The notes: generated from the sequence alone by a model not told the origin. A stretch of DNA of 64,000 nt from Burkholderiales bacterium (GCA_947453625.1 CANGHK010000029.1:1-64000), one strand, 5' to 3'; positions 1 to 9,413 are shown, counted from the first letter of the stretch. A program made the numbers and translations.

Positions 1-744
1 CCGCTGGGCGAAGTGGCCGCAGGCGCCAGCAAGACCCACAAGGCCACGCTGTTTGCCGGGCCGCAGGAAGAAAAGAAGATCGAGGCGCTGGCCACCGGGC
101 TGGAACTGGTCAAGGACTACGGCTGGCTGACCATCCTGTCCAAGCCGCTGTACTGGCTGCTCGACCAGTTGCACAAGCTGATCGGCAACTGGGGCTGGGC
201 GATCGTCGCGCTGGTGGTTCTGCTGAAGATCGCGTTCTACGCGCTGAACGCCCATGCCTACAAGTCGATGGCCAAGATGAAGGCCATCAACCCCAAGGTG
301 ATGGCGATGCGCGAGCGTTACAAGGACAAGCCGCAGGAGATGCAGCAGGAGATGATGCGCATCTACCGCGAGGAGAAGGTCAACCCGCTGGGCGGCTGCC
401 TGCCGATCTTCGTGCAGATGCCTTTCTTCATCGCGCTGTACTGGGTGCTGCTGTCGACCGTCGAGATGCGCAACGCGCCCTGGATAGGCTGGATCCACGA
501 CCTGTCGACCAAGGATCCGTTCTTCATCCTGCCGCTGCTGATGACAGCCTCGACGATGTTCCAGACCTGGCTGAACCCGACGCCGCCCGATCCGGTCCAG
601 GCCAAGATGATGTGGATCATGCCGCTGGTGTTCTCGGTGATGTTCTTCTACTTCCCGGCCGGCCTGGTGCTGTACTGGCTGACAAACAACCTGCTGGGCA
701 TCGCGCAGCAGTGGTTCATCAACAAGCGGCTGGGCGTCAAGTAG
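1..744 (+). CDS. yidC: Membrane protein insertase YidC, C-terminal part (5' end outside window)
   Basis: YidC inserts and folds inner-membrane proteins, alone or with the Sec translocon. The visible 247 codons hold the conserved membrane-insertase core: a hydrophobic hairpin around [15 protein letters not shown], the cytoplasmic loop rich in Lys/Met ([21 protein letters not shown]), then segments [19 protein letters not shown] and [20 protein letters not shown] before NLLGIAQQ. The short basic tail after the last helix is normal. The ORF track starts at a GTG at base 13, but the frame is open through base 1, so the gene begins upstream. mnmE follows after 47 bases, the usual order near the origin in this order of bacteria. 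Confidence 0.97.
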   Translation, partial: PLGEVAAGASKTHKATLFAGPQEEKKIEALATGLELVKDYGWLTILSKPLYWLLDQLHKLIGNWGWAIVALVVLLKIAFYALNAHAYKSMAKMKAINPKVMAMRERYKDKPQEMQQEMMRIYREEKVNPLGGCLPIFVQMPFFIALYWVLLSTVEMRNAPWIGWIHDLSTKDPFFILPLLMTASTMFQTWLNPTPPDPVQAKMMWIMPLVFSVMFFYFPAGLVLYWLTNNLLGIAQQWFINKRLGVK

Positions 745-791
745 GCTGAGGCCAGCGGCCGGTGGGGGCCGGGCAGCAACCTTCGCGGACA

Positions 792-2243
792 ATGCGCCGG
801 GTGTCGCTGCACCAACACCAGGATCCCATCGTCGCCGTGGCCACCGCCCCCGGGCGCGGCGCGGTGGGCATCGTGCGGGTGTCGGGCCGCGGCCTGGCGC
901 CGCTGGTGGCCGCGCTGTGCAGCCGCGCGCTGCCGCCGCGCCAGGCCTGCTACGGCCCGTTCAAGGACGCGCAGGGCGAGGCGATAGACCAGGGACTGGC
1001 GCTGTGGTTTCCGGCGCCGCAGTCCTACACCGGCGAAGACGTGCTGGAGTTGCAGGCACACGGCGGGCCGGTGGTGTTGCAACTGCTGCTGGCGCGCTGC
1101 ATTGAGGCCGCGGCCGAGATCGAGACCGACAGTGGCCAGCCGCGGCTGGCCGGCTTGCGGCTGGCCCAGCCGGGTGAATTCACCCAGCGCGCCTTCCTCA
1201 ACGACAAGCTCGACCTGGCGCAAGCCGAGGCGGTGGCCGACCTGATCGAGGCCAGTACCGAGGCGGCGGCGCGCTCGGCCGGCAGATCACTCTCGGGCGC
1301 GTTCTCGCAGCGCATCGAGGCCTTGCGGCAGCGCACCGTGCGGCTGCGCCTGCTGGTCGAGGCGACGCTGGATTTTCCGGAAGAGGAGATCGACTTCCTG
1401 CAGCAATCCGATGCCCAGGGCCAGCTCGACGCGATAGCGGCCACGCTGCAAAGCGTGATGGCCAGCGCGCGCCAGGGCGCGCTGCTGCGCGAGGGCTTGC
1501 AGGTGGTGCTGGCCGGCCAGCCCAACGTGGGCAAGAGCTCGCTGCTCAACGCCCTGGCCGGGGCCGAGCTGGCGATCGTCACCGCGATCCCTGGCACCAC
1601 GCGCGACAAGGTCAGCGAGACGATACAGATCGAGGGCGTGCCGCTGCATGTGATCGACACCGCCGGCCTGCGCGGGGAGGGGCAGGCCAGCGACGAGGTG
1701 GAGCGCATAGGCATCGCCCGCAGCTGGGACGCGATCGCGCAGGCCGACGCGGTGATCTTTCTGCACGACCTGACGCGGCGCGGCCAGGCCGATTACGAAG
1801 CCGACGAAGCGCTGATTGCGCAGCGCCTGGCGGGCGAGGGCGGCCTGCGCGCCGGGCGCATCGTCCATGTGCACAACAAGGCCGATGCCGCCGCGGTGGG
1901 CGAAGGCCAGCAGGGGGCCGGCGTCGCGGCGGGCGACATCGTGCTGTCGGCCCGCACCGGCGCCGGCCTGGACCTGCTGCGCCAGGCCTTGCTGCAGCGC
2001 GCAGGCTGGCAGGCCGCGACCGAAGGCCTGTTCATCGCCCGCAAACGCCATGTGCTGGCATTGCAGCGCACGGCGGCGCATCTGGCGGCGGCACGCGAGC
2101 ATGCCCAGTTGGGCGATACCGCACTCGACCTGTTCGCCGAAGAACTGCGCCTGGCGCACGACGCGCTGAGCGAGATCACCGGCGCGTTCAGCTCGGACGA
2201 CCTGCTGGGCGAGATCTTCGGCAATTTCTGCATAGGGAAATAA
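792..2243 (+). CDS. mnmE: tRNA uridine-5-carboxymethylaminomethyl modification GTPase MnmE
   Basis: MnmE works with MnmG to modify U34 in the wobble position of several tRNAs. The 483-residue product has the family layout: an N-terminal folate-binding domain ([23 protein letters not shown]), a helical domain, and an inserted G domain with GQPNVGKSS (about residue 240), TTRDK, DTAGLR and NKAD. It ends in the catalytic FCIGK. I chose ATG 792 because it puts the conserved [13 protein letters not shown] block about 10 residues from the start, as in relatives. The ORF-track GTG at 762 would add residues that do not look coding. GTG 801 is a possible alternative. Confidence 0.96.
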   Translation: MRRVSLHQHQDPIVAVATAPGRGAVGIVRVSGRGLAPLVAALCSRALPPRQACYGPFKDAQGEAIDQGLALWFPAPQSYTGEDVLELQAHGGPVVLQLLLARCIEAAAEIETDSGQPRLAGLRLAQPGEFTQRAFLNDKLDLAQAEAVADLIEASTEAAARSAGRSLSGAFSQRIEALRQRTVRLRLLVEATLDFPEEEIDFLQQSDAQGQLDAIAATLQSVMASARQGALLREGLQVVLAGQPNVGKSSLLNALAGAELAIVTAIPGTTRDKVSETIQIEGVPLHVIDTAGLRGEGQASDEVERIGIARSWDAIAQADAVIFLHDLTRRGQADYEADEALIAQRLAGEGGLRAGRIVHVHNKADAAAVGEGQQGAGVAAGDIVLSARTGAGLDLLRQALLQRAGWQAATEGLFIARKRHVLALQRTAAHLAAAREHAQLGDTALDLFAEELRLAHDALSEITGAFSSDDLLGEIFGNFCIGK

Positions 2244-2334
2244 AGGCGATTCCAACACGGTCCACAGAGATCTCATTTCTGATCGCAAGCCCTCACCACC
2301 GCTGAATTTTTTGGTTCCTGCAATGGCCAAGCGG

Positions 2335-2417
2335 GGACACTGGCAGCCAGTGGCTGGTGTGTCCAAGTTCAAGTCCAAGCAGCAACTTGGACTCGGATCG
2401 CTGGCTTACTTGGACAC
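2335..2417. repeat. Nested inverted repeats built on TCCAAG/CTTGGA and GGACAC/GTGTCC
   Basis: Three inverted pairs crowd into 83 bases. GTGTCCAAGT (2359) pairs perfectly with ACTTGGACAC (2408). Inside them AGTCCAAG (2372) pairs with CTTGGACT (2386) across a 6-base loop. On the left, CACTGG/CCAGTG (2338-2352) forms a short palindrome and GGACAC (2335) mirrors GTGTCC (2359). The block lies between mnmE and the helicase remnant, at the edge of mobile-element debris. It could be a recombination or resolution site, a transposon end, or a regulatory site of a lost element. The pairing is seen directly; the role is unknown. Confidence 0.6.
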
Positions 2418-2429
2418 AGTGCGGACAAC

Positions 2430-2873
2430 ATGGCACTGACCGATACCGACCACGTCATCCTCCCCAGGATGATTTCGGAGACTCTGGACTTTCCAAGTCG
2501 CGTCGCTGACGATCCAGTGATGCAGTTGGCGATGCCCAGCGGCGATTCATACGAATATGCCGAGGAACGGCGGTTGTTCTATGTTGCCATGACACGAGCC
2601 CGTTCCACCGTAACGCTCATCGCCATTGCCCGCAAGGAGTCGCCCTTCATCACCGAATTGGTGAAGGACCAGAAAATGGAAATCCGAAATGTCGACGGCA
2701 CAATTAGCGCAAGCGAAGTCTGTCCCGAATGCGGGACCGGCTTCTTGGTTCAGCGCAAAGAAAAGTACGGACTGTTTTTCGGGTGCACCGGATTTCCTAG
2801 GTGCACACACACCCGGAAGTTGAAAATCGACTCTCGGCAGAGTTCAATTGGTCACGTAAATCAGCGGCAATAG
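2430..2873 (+). pseudogene. 3' remnant of a UvrD/HelD-type superfamily 1 helicase with C-terminal zinc ribbon
   Basis: The 147 codons encode only the end of a superfamily 1 DNA helicase. The piece starts around the motif V region (DHVILPRMISETLDFPSRVA), then shows the motif VI signature EERRLFYVAMTRAR. It ends in a topoisomerase-type zinc ribbon, CPECGTGFLV...FGCTGFPRC. Helicases of this type run to several hundred residues, and the Walker A, DEXX and other upstream motifs are absent. The upstream reading frame is open but unrelated, and runs through the nested repeats, so the break lies near 2420-2440. Base composition is visibly more AT-rich than mnmE. This is an insertion or rearrangement scar; the ATG at 2430 is probably fortuitous. 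Confidence 0.85.
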
Positions 2874-3232
2874 AGTCCTTGCTTGTAACGCCAGCCTGCC
2901 GGGGATCTCGCCCAACGCATCACGATCAACCCTTTGTTCAACAAAATCATTCACTTGCGCGGGTATGAATCTTGTAGCACGCGCCGGGCCGGCGGCCGGG
3001 GGCGGTGGTGACCAGGGTGTGCGGCACGCCAGGCTCGCACGCGCTCGACGTGCAGCGGCCCCTTGAAGTAGTCCAGGTTCTGGAGTTTGGCCAGCCACGC
3101 CACTTGGCTGGCAGCTTTGCTCGCACGCCGGCAATCCATCGCCGAGCAGTACCGCTGGCGCTCGCCGCTGCGCGGGTTGAGGAAGAAAAATTCCTCACAA
3201 CACAAGCACTTACGCTGCCCACTCTGCGCCAT
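2844..3232 (-). pseudogene. Frameshifted Cys-rich conserved hypothetical protein (CxC-C RYCS type)
   Basis: The 5' part encodes MAQSGQRKCLCCEEFF, then QRYCSAMDCRRASKAASQ and DYFKGPLHVERVRAWRAAHPG. I recognise this as a small Cys-rich protein family of proteobacteria with no known function, often seen near mobile elements; the name and link are from memory. The annotated frame runs into a stop at 2951 after LQDSYPRK. Shifting by one base near 2968-2972 continues a plausible family tail, PAQVNDFVEQ...ALQARTLL, to a stop near 2844. One lost base therefore appears to have inactivated the gene. Its 3' end overlaps the helicase remnant tail to tail, consistent with layered insertions. Confidence 0.65.
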
Positions 3233-3523
3233 GGCCGTACCCCGATCCGCCCCGGAACAGTCACCACGCTAGCGCCTCGCCAGGCCTGCAACCGACGTCG
3301 AAGAAGACTCAGAACAGCCTGAAGAAGATGCGTCAAAGACGCTGATCGGAAGAAGACGGCGGCGGAAGAATGCGCATCTTCACGCCGGCCGATTCAGGGC
3401 AGTTTCATCTCGGCGCCCACAGGTCAGCACGCTTTTCCGGAATTCCTGCCAAAAATCTCGGCTTCGGGGGCTTCAAGCATATGGTCGGCAGGCCGGCCGG
3501 CGGCGATCGAAACACCTGGAGTC

Positions 3524-3546
3524 GACACACAACCTGGCTGTGTGTC
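3524..3546. repeat. Inverted repeat GACACACA-N7-TGTGTGTC
   Basis: Two perfect 8-base arms are separated by ACCTGGC. The arm sequence resembles the GGACAC/GTGTCC element found in the nested repeats at 2335-2417. Both could come from the same decayed element. No flanking gene is intact, so it has no obvious present function. Confidence 0.5.
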
Positions 3547-3857
3547 CGCCGTAGATCGGTCTGGCGTCGATGGCCAACGTCTCAGGTGCATTTGCAGTTC
3601 AGTGCGTAATTGCCGTGTCGCCCCATCCCCGCCATCAGTGCTCGTCCCTCGGCCTGAAGACGAGGGCCCCTTGCGGCGCAGGGATCCATGAAGTTATTGC
3701 CGTTGGGCATGAAGTCATCTGGTCACGGCCAAGAGTTCATCGAAGAACCGCATGAAGTCATGACGGCCCGACCGGGCACCAGTGGTGCACGCCGGTGTCG
3801 TTGCCATCCGTGCGGACCCCGTCAGTGCTTGGCGCCGGCGCATTCTCGTGGTCCAGG

Positions 3858-3974
3858 CTCGTAGTGGCCGACCGGGAGTCCGATCTGATGGCGCTGCTGG
3901 GGCTTGCGCAGCGCAGTGGGCATGCGGTCGACTATGTCATCCGCGCCCAGCACAAGCGGGTCCTGCCCAAGTGA
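3858..3974 (+). mobile_element. Fragment of an IS4-type transposase
   Basis: One frame reads LVVADRESDLMALLGLAQRS then DYVIRAQHKRVLPK before a stop. This matches the segment around the second catalytic aspartate of IS4/Tn5-like DDE transposases, where a DRE(S/A)D motif is followed by a hydrophobic helix and an (I/V)RA(Q/R)H motif. Upstream the frame has no recognisable transposase sequence, and downstream it ends. The fragment is about 38 codons of a protein normally over 400 residues, so this is a dead relic. Confidence 0.6.
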
Positions 3975-4346
3975 GTCAGGTCTCGATGGCCTCGTCCGAC
4001 GCCCCGAGTCGGACGGTTGCTGGTCCGCCCTGCTGCCGCTCCAGCGTGTCAGCAGGGTCTGTACAGTGCGCCTTTGGCGCGAAATGCTGACGGATCTTGA
4101 CCAGAGACCGATGGTGCGGGCTTGCTGGCCATCGTCAGGGACGCGCACCTGCCGTCCGCTCCCACTGATGCTCCCTGATGAGCCAGCGTCGGCTCCATGC
4201 CCTCGAGTCTTGACCCGGCCGCACAGCCCGGCCTTGGGGCCGTAGCCACGTCGGCGTGGTCAATGTCGTCGCTGCGGGTTTCCCAGCAACGACGAGACAC
4301 CGCCCGCAGGCGGGCGATGTGCTGGGCCGCGAGCCAACCTGCCGGG

Positions 4347-5615
4347 TCAGCGGATGAGCGCGCCGTAGACCAGATCCTGCATCTGCTCGCGGTAATACTT
4401 GCGCAACTCGCCCGGCGCCGCCGTGCCGAATGCCACCACGAGTTGTTCCTTCGGGTCGGCGAAAAAACCCGTGCCGTTGGCGCCGTTCCAACTGAATTCA
4501 CCGGCATTGCCGGGCACGGCAGCCAGCCCCGGTTGTACGCGCACCGCCACGCCCAGTCCGAAGCCGTAGCCGTCACGGTGCGGCTCCACATTGGCCACCA
4601 GATTCTGTATGCCCGCACCCAGGTGGTTGCTGGTCATCAGTTGCACGAAAGCCGGGCTGAGCACTTGCGCGTTGTCCAGACTGCCACCGTTGAGCAGCAT
4701 CTGCCCGAAGCGGATGTAGTCGCCGATGCTGCCGAAGGCACAGGCGCCGGCGCAGTCGAAGGTGGGCGGCTTGTCAATGGCGGCGATGGCTTGCGGCTTG
4801 CCGTCCAGCGGGTTGTTCGCAAAGGGCCTGGCCACGCGGGCACGCTGGGCGTCGCTCAGGCGGAACGTGGTGTCGTTCATCTTCAGCGGCTTCCACACCG
4901 TCTCGGACAAATGCTCGCCCAGGGTCTTGCCGGCGATCTTTTCAACCACCGCGCCGAGCACGTCGAAAGACAGGCCGTATTCGAAGACCGTGCCCGGTTG
5001 GTAGACCAGTGGCAGCTTGGCAACCGCGTTCGCGAACTCGCTGGACGTTCCCATGTACTGGGCCGCGCCACCGCTTGGCCATAGCGCGGCGATGGCGCTG
5101 CTGCCGTCGGGCCGGCCGCCATAGGTCAAGCCCGACGTGTGGCGGAACAGATCGTGGATGCGTATGGGCCGCTTCTGCGGCTCGGTGGTGAACTTGCCGT
5201 CGGCCGTGGGCACGCCCACCGGCATGGTCCCGAATGCCGGGAAGTAGTCGGCAAGTTTGCTTTGCAGTGGCAACTTGCCCTGCTCGGTCAGCGCCAGCGC
5301 GCCGACCGCAGCCTGGATCTTGGTCATCGACGCGAGTTGGAACAGGTTGTCGGTGGACATGGCCGTGCCCTTGGCCGCGTCCGCGAAACCGAAAGCCTTG
5401 AAGTAGGCCAGCTTGCCGTTGCGTGCAATGGCCACCACCGCACCGGGCACTCGCTTGCGCTCGATCTCGCTGCTGAAGAAGGCGTCGATGTTTTGCAAGC
5501 GCTGACTGGAAACGCCCACGCTTTCCGGGCCCGCGGTGGGCAGGGGCTGCGTCAGCGCTGGGCCGGCGAGCGTGAGGGTGGTGGCCAGCGTGACCAGGAT
5601 CTTGTGGTGCTGCAT
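4347..5615 (-). CDS. Secreted serine hydrolase, beta-lactamase/penicillin-binding fold
   Basis: The 422-residue product begins with a Sec signal peptide (ILVTLATTLTLAGPALTQ) and has the fold of class C beta-lactamases and EstB-type esterases. The nucleophile motif SxxK is SMTK at about residue 98 (LFQLASMTKIQ). A YxS-type motif follows in FEYGLSFDVLG, and HTSG precedes it. The C-terminal block WNGANGTGFFADP replaces the KTG/HxG element, as in esterase-type members. Start ATG 5615 was chosen because it gives the signal peptide directly; the longer ORF adds an unlikely leader. It lies 90 bases downstream of livF on the same strand. The substrate cannot be read from sequence: ester, amide or peptide are all possible. 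Confidence 0.85.
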   Translation of the reverse strand: MQHHKILVTLATTLTLAGPALTQPLPTAGPESVGVSSQRLQNIDAFFSSEIERKRVPGAVVAIARNGKLAYFKAFGFADAAKGTAMSTDNLFQLASMTKIQAAVGALALTEQGKLPLQSKLADYFPAFGTMPVGVPTADGKFTTEPQKRPIRIHDLFRHTSGLTYGGRPDGSSAIAALWPSGGAAQYMGTSSEFANAVAKLPLVYQPGTVFEYGLSFDVLGAVVEKIAGKTLGEHLSETVWKPLKMNDTTFRLSDAQRARVARPFANNPLDGKPQAIAAIDKPPTFDCAGACAFGSIGDYIRFGQMLLNGGSLDNAQVLSPAFVQLMTSNHLGAGIQNLVANVEPHRDGYGFGLGVAVRVQPGLAAVPGNAGEFSWNGANGTGFFADPKEQLVVAFGTAAPGELRKYYREQMQDLVYGALIR

Positions 5616-5705
5616 CGTTGTCTCCAGCGCGGTTCTATGGCTTCCATGGGCAGCGCGATTCAGCCCTCGATGTCGGGTCGCCGCCAGACGGCGGCCTTGG
5701 GGCAC

Positions 5706-6428
5706 TCAGTGCCCGCCGCCCAGGTACGCGGCCTTGACTGCCGGGTCGTCGCGCAGTTGCGTCGCCGGCCCGTGCAGCGAGATGCGGCCGTTCTCCAGCA
5801 CATAACCGTAGTCGGCCACCGCCAGCGCGGCGGCGGCGAACTGCTCGACCAGCAGCATCGTCACGCCCTCGCTCTTGAGCCTGGCGATGATGCGGAACAC
5901 TTCCTCGACCAGGATGGGCGCCAGGCCCATTGACGGCTCGTCGAGCAGCACGACCTCGGGGTTGAGCATGGTGGCGCGTGCCATCGCCAGCATTTGCTGC
6001 TCGCCGCCCGACAGCGTGCCGGCCAGTTGCAGCCGGCGCTCCTTCAGGCGCGGGAACAGTTCCATCGCGCGCTGCAGGTCGGCCTCGACATCGCCCTTGG
6101 GCCTTGCGCCGGTGTAGCGCGGGAAGGCGCCCAGCCGCAGGTTGTCGGTCACCGTCATGGTGGCGAAGACGCGTCGGCCCTCGGGCGAATGCGCCAGCCC
6201 GAGACGGGCGATGTGGTAGCTCTCCAGCCCGGCGATGCCACGGCCGTTGAGCGCGATTTCGCCAGCGGTCGGCGCAATCATCCCGGAGATCGCGCGCATC
6301 GTGGTGGTCTTGCCGGCGCCGTTCGAGCCTATCAGCGTGACCACCTTGCCGCGCGGCACTTCCATCGAGATGCCGTGCAGCACTTCGATCTTGCCGTAGC
6401 CGGCGTGCAGGTTGTTGATTGTCAACAT
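5706..6428 (-). CDS. livF: Branched-chain amino acid ABC transporter ATPase LivF
   Basis: This is the second ATPase of a branched-chain amino acid type importer at the cytoplasmic face. It has 240 residues with Walker A GSNGAGKTTT near residue 40, signature LSGGEQQML, and Walker B VVLLDEPSMGL, followed by the LivF-typical APILVEEVF. ATG 6428 (MLTINNLHAGYG) is the natural start. The ORF-track start 9 codons earlier overlaps the upstream fused livM-livG gene, with which it is almost certainly cotranscribed. The livK-livH-livMG-livF order indicates one importer, but the ligand could be an amino acid, an amide or an aromatic acid. Confidence 0.95.
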   Translation of the reverse strand: MLTINNLHAGYGKIEVLHGISMEVPRGKVVTLIGSNGAGKTTTMRAISGMIAPTAGEIALNGRGIAGLESYHIARLGLAHSPEGRRVFATMTVTDNLRLGAFPRYTGARPKGDVEADLQRAMELFPRLKERRLQLAGTLSGGEQQMLAMARATMLNPEVVLLDEPSMGLAPILVEEVFRIIARLKSEGVTMLLVEQFAAAALAVADYGYVLENGRISLHGPATQLRDDPAVKAAYLGGGH

Positions 6429-6451
6429 CGCATTTTTCCTCAAGCCCGTCC

Positions 6452-8428
6452 TCAAGCAGCCGCTGGGGCGCCGACCTGGCCGCCCACGGCCAAGTCCTCG
6501 CCGGCCTGGCCTCCCAGGTAGGCCTCGATCACCTTCGGGTCGGCCTGCACTGCCGCCGGTTTGCCCTCGGCGATCTTCTGGCCGAAATCGAGCACCGAGA
6601 CGGTGTCGCAGACCGACATCACCACGTCCATGTGGTGCTCGATCAGGATCAGCGTGATGCCGTGTTCGCGGATCTTGCCGATGATCGCCACCAATTCCTT
6701 GATGTCGGGCGCGGTCAGTCCGGCCGCCGGCTCGTCGAGCAGCAGCAACTGCGGGTCCAACGCCAGCGCGCGGGCGATCTCGAGCAGGCGCTGCTTGCCG
6801 TAGGGCAGGTTGCGCGCCTCCTCGTGCGACAGGTCGGCCAGGCCGACGAACTGCAGCAGGCCCAGCGCGCGGGCGGTGGCGTCACCATCCTCGCGGCGGT
6901 AGCGCGGCGTGTGCAGCGCGACATCGACCAGGTTGCTGGCAAAGCTGTGGTGCAGGCCGACCATCACGTTCTGCAGCGCCGTCATCTCGCCGAACAGTTG
7001 CACGTTCTGGAAGGTGCGGGCGATGCCCGACAGCGCGATGTCCGACGAGGTGCGCCCGACCACCGAGCGCCCGGCAAAGCTGATCTGGCCGGCAGTCGGC
7101 AAGTAGATGCCGGTCAGCACGTTCATCATCGTGCTCTTGCCCGAGCCGTTGGGGCCGATCAGGCCATGCACCGTGCCGCGCCGCACCGTCAGGTCGACGT
7201 CGTTGAGCGCCTTCAGACCGCCGAACTGCATCAGCACGTTGCGCGCGGTCAGCAATTCGTCGCTGGCCTGCGTACCTGCTTTGGCATTGACCAGCGCGTC
7301 GCCGCGCAGCGGCGCAACACTGGCGGCGTCGAACTGCTCGCCCTTGTCCTTCAGATTGAGCGCGTTGCGCAAGAAGCCGATGATGCCGTCCTGCAGGTAG
7401 TAGACGACGAACAGCGTGATCAGTCCGAAGATCGACAGCCGCCAGTCGGTCATGGTCTGCAGCACGAAGGACACGCCGGCCAGCGCAATGCTGCCGACCA
7501 CCGGGATAGCGGCCGAGCGGGCGCTGGTCTTGCCGCGCTGCACCGCAACCGCTGCCCCGACCGTCACCAGCACGGCAATGGCGACCGCTACGCTGCGGAA
7601 CAGTTGCAGGTCATCGAGCAGCTTGGGCAGCAGCACGATGATGGTCGCGCCCAGCAGCGCGCCGCTGCGGGTCTTGCGCCCGCCCATGATGATGGCCAGC
7701 AGGAACAGCACCGTCAGTTCGAAGTTGTAGGTGTTGGGCGAGATGTATTGCTCGCTGTAGGCATACAAGCCGCCCGCCAGCCCGGCCAGACCGGCGCTGA
7801 TCACGAAGGCGTAGACCTTGTAGCGGTAGACGCTGACGCCCATGCAGTCGGAGGCCACCGGGCTGCCGCGCAGCGCCTCGAAGGCCCGGCCCAGGTGCGA
7901 GCGCAGGATGCGGTGCACGACGACCAGCGACAGCACCAGCATCGCCAGCACCACCCAGTAGAACTCGCGCTCGCCGAGCTTGGTGCCGAACAGCATGGGC
8001 TTGGCCAGCTTGATGCCGAGCGGGCCTTCGGTCAGAAAGGTCATCTCGTTGATCAGGATCTGGATGATCGTGCCGAAGGCCAGCGTGACCATCGCCAGGT
8101 AGGGCCCGGTCACGCGCAGCGCGGGCAGCGCCAGCAGTGCGCCGAAGCCGGCGGTGACCGCGATCGCTGCCGGCAGCGTGGCCCAGAGCGGGAAGCCGAG
8201 CTTGACCACCAGAACGCCGGCGGTGTACGAGCCTATGCCGAACAACCCGGCATGGCCGAGCGAGACCTGGCCGGTGTAGCCGACCACGATGTCCAGGCCG
8301 AACAGCACGATCGCGTAGATCATGATGGTCTCGACCAGGTGGATGTAGTAGGGGTTGTGCACCGCCATCGGCAGCAGGCCGACGAGCGCAAACCCGATGA
8401 TGGATATGAGGACGATGCGGCGGTTCAT
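6452..8428 (-). CDS. Fused ABC permease-ATPase (LivM-LivG) of branched-chain amino acid transporter
   Basis: One 658-residue chain carries both a LivM permease and a LivG ATPase. Residues about 1-360 are hydrophobic, with the LivM signature VVGYTGQVSLGHAGLFGIG, plus extra membrane segments (IPVVGSIALAGVSFVLQ, LFVVYYLQDGIIGF). After a short linker the ATPase starts at about residue 390, with Walker A GPNGSGKST near 425, LivG-type signature LPYGKQRLLEIARAL near 543 and Walker B LLLLDEPAAGL near 563. The reading frame is uninterrupted, so the fusion is genuine rather than a sequencing error. In E. coli these are separate genes. ATG 8428 (MNRRIVLIS) is the chosen start. Confidence 0.93.
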   Translation of the reverse strand: MNRRIVLISIIGFALVGLLPMAVHNPYYIHLVETIMIYAIVLFGLDIVVGYTGQVSLGHAGLFGIGSYTAGVLVVKLGFPLWATLPAAIAVTAGFGALLALPALRVTGPYLAMVTLAFGTIIQILINEMTFLTEGPLGIKLAKPMLFGTKLGEREFYWVVLAMLVLSLVVVHRILRSHLGRAFEALRGSPVASDCMGVSVYRYKVYAFVISAGLAGLAGGLYAYSEQYISPNTYNFELTVLFLLAIIMGGRKTRSGALLGATIIVLLPKLLDDLQLFRSVAVAIAVLVTVGAAVAVQRGKTSARSAAIPVVGSIALAGVSFVLQTMTDWRLSIFGLITLFVVYYLQDGIIGFLRNALNLKDKGEQFDAASVAPLRGDALVNAKAGTQASDELLTARNVLMQFGGLKALNDVDLTVRRGTVHGLIGPNGSGKSTMMNVLTGIYLPTAGQISFAGRSVVGRTSSDIALSGIARTFQNVQLFGEMTALQNVMVGLHHSFASNLVDVALHTPRYRREDGDATARALGLLQFVGLADLSHEEARNLPYGKQRLLEIARALALDPQLLLLDEPAAGLTAPDIKELVAIIGKIREHGITLILIEHHMDVVMSVCDTVSVLDFGQKIAEGKPAAVQADPKVIEAYLGGQAGEDLAVGGQVGAPAAA

Positions 8429-8537
8429 CGCAGCTCCTGCCGGGCCGCCCCAAAGGAGCTGCCGCCCCAAGGGCCGCGAAGAGGCCTGTTGCCGGGCCTG
8501 GGGGCAGTGAACGAAGTGAACGTGGAGGCTGTCATGA

Positions 8538-9413
8538 CTAGACTTTCTTGATCGCGCTCTTGCCGAACAGGCCGGCCGGCTTGACCGCCAGCACCACCAG
8601 CAGCAGCACCAGGCCGGGCACGTCCTTGTAGCCGGTGGACAGATAAAAACCCGTCGTGGTCTCGGCCACGCCCAGGATGATGCCGCCGACGATGATGCCC
8701 ATGCCGCTGTTCAGCCCGCCGATGATGGCCACCGCGAAGGCCTTCAGACCCAGCACCGCGCCCATGGTCGCGCCAGTGAGTGTGAGCGGGGCGATCAGCA
8801 CGCCGGCAAAGGCCGCGGTCAGCGACGACAGTGCGTACGAGAAGGTGATCACCAGTGAGGTGTTGATGCCCATCAGCTTGGCCGCGTCCCGGTCGTTGAA
8901 GGTGGCCACCACCGCCTTGCCGTAGATCGACTTGCGGTTGAAGATCTCGACCGCCAGCATCATGCCGACTGCGCCCACCACCACCAGGATCTCCATGGGC
9001 AGCACGTTGGCGCCCAGGAAATGCAACGGCGACTCGGGCAGCGGCGACGGGAACTTCAGGTCGTCGCGGCCCCAGATGTTCTCGGCCACGTTCTTGAAGA
9101 TGATGCCCAGCGCGATCGTCGACATGATCCAGCCGAACTCGCTCTTGATCTTGATCGCCGGGCGCACGCCTATGCGTTCGACCAGCGCGCCCTGCAGCAC
9201 GCCGAACAGGCAGACCAGCGGGATCATCAACCAGTAGTTGACGCCCAGGTTGACCAGCGACAGCCCGACCAGCGCGCCCAGCATCAGCGCGTCGCCCTGG
9301 CCGAAGTTCAAAGTGTCGGAGGTGGCGAAGGTGAGCTGGTAACCGAACGCGATCACCGCGTAGATCATGCCCAGCGCGATGCCGCTGAATACCAGTTGGG
9401 TGAAGATCTGCAT
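8538..9413 (-). CDS. livH: Branched-chain amino acid ABC transporter permease LivH
   Basis: This inner-membrane permease of 291 residues has about eight hydrophobic segments. It shows family signatures near the N terminus (GIALGMIYAVIAFGYQLTF, TLNFGQGDALMLGA) and KAFAVAIIGGLNSGMGIIVGG near the C terminus. ATG 9413 (MQIFTQLVFSG) starts directly at the first membrane helix. The ORF-track start 17 codons upstream is rejected because it adds a non-hydrophobic leader. The gene sits between livK and the fused livM-livG gene, with 109 bases to the fusion. Confidence 0.95.
   Translation of the reverse strand: MQIFTQLVFSGIALGMIYAVIAFGYQLTFATSDTLNFGQGDALMLGALVGLSLVNLGVNYWLMIPLVCLFGVLQGALVERIGVRPAIKIKSEFGWIMSTIALGIIFKNVAENIWGRDDLKFPSPLPESPLHFLGANVLPMEILVVVGAVGMMLAVEIFNRKSIYGKAVVATFNDRDAAKLMGINTSLVITFSYALSSLTAAFAGVLIAPLTLTGATMGAVLGLKAFAVAIIGGLNSGMGIIVGGIILGVAETTTGFYLSTGYKDVPGLVLLLVVLAVKPAGLFGKSAIKKV

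Larger units (their letters stand above)
3233..4346. other. Gene-poor relic region
   Basis: No intact gene is visible in these 1.1 kb. The ORF track lists several overlapping frames on both strands, but none has convincing domain content or a credible start. Two items stand out and are listed separately: an inverted repeat at 3524-3546 and a transposase scrap at 3858-3974. The rest looks like decayed mobile-element sequence between the Cys-rich pseudogene and the beta-lactamase-fold hydrolase gene. Confidence 0.6.

Noticed and set aside
1-2243. Replication origin next to yidC-mnmE
   Set aside because: Gene order suggests origin proximity, but no cluster of TTATCCACA-type boxes or dnaA/rpmH lies in the window.
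2335-2417. Integron attC site
   Set aside because: The required RYYYAAC/GTTRRRY ends and attC spacing are absent, and no integrase or cassette array is visible.
3370-3609. 79-codon ORF as a possible small gene
   Set aside because: No ribosome site, no domain, and it lies across an inverted repeat in a decayed region.
6419-8551. 710-codon plus-strand ORF
   Set aside because: Antisense shadow of the livM-livG fusion; low-complexity His/Gln/Arg-rich translation typical of a reverse frame in GC-rich DNA.
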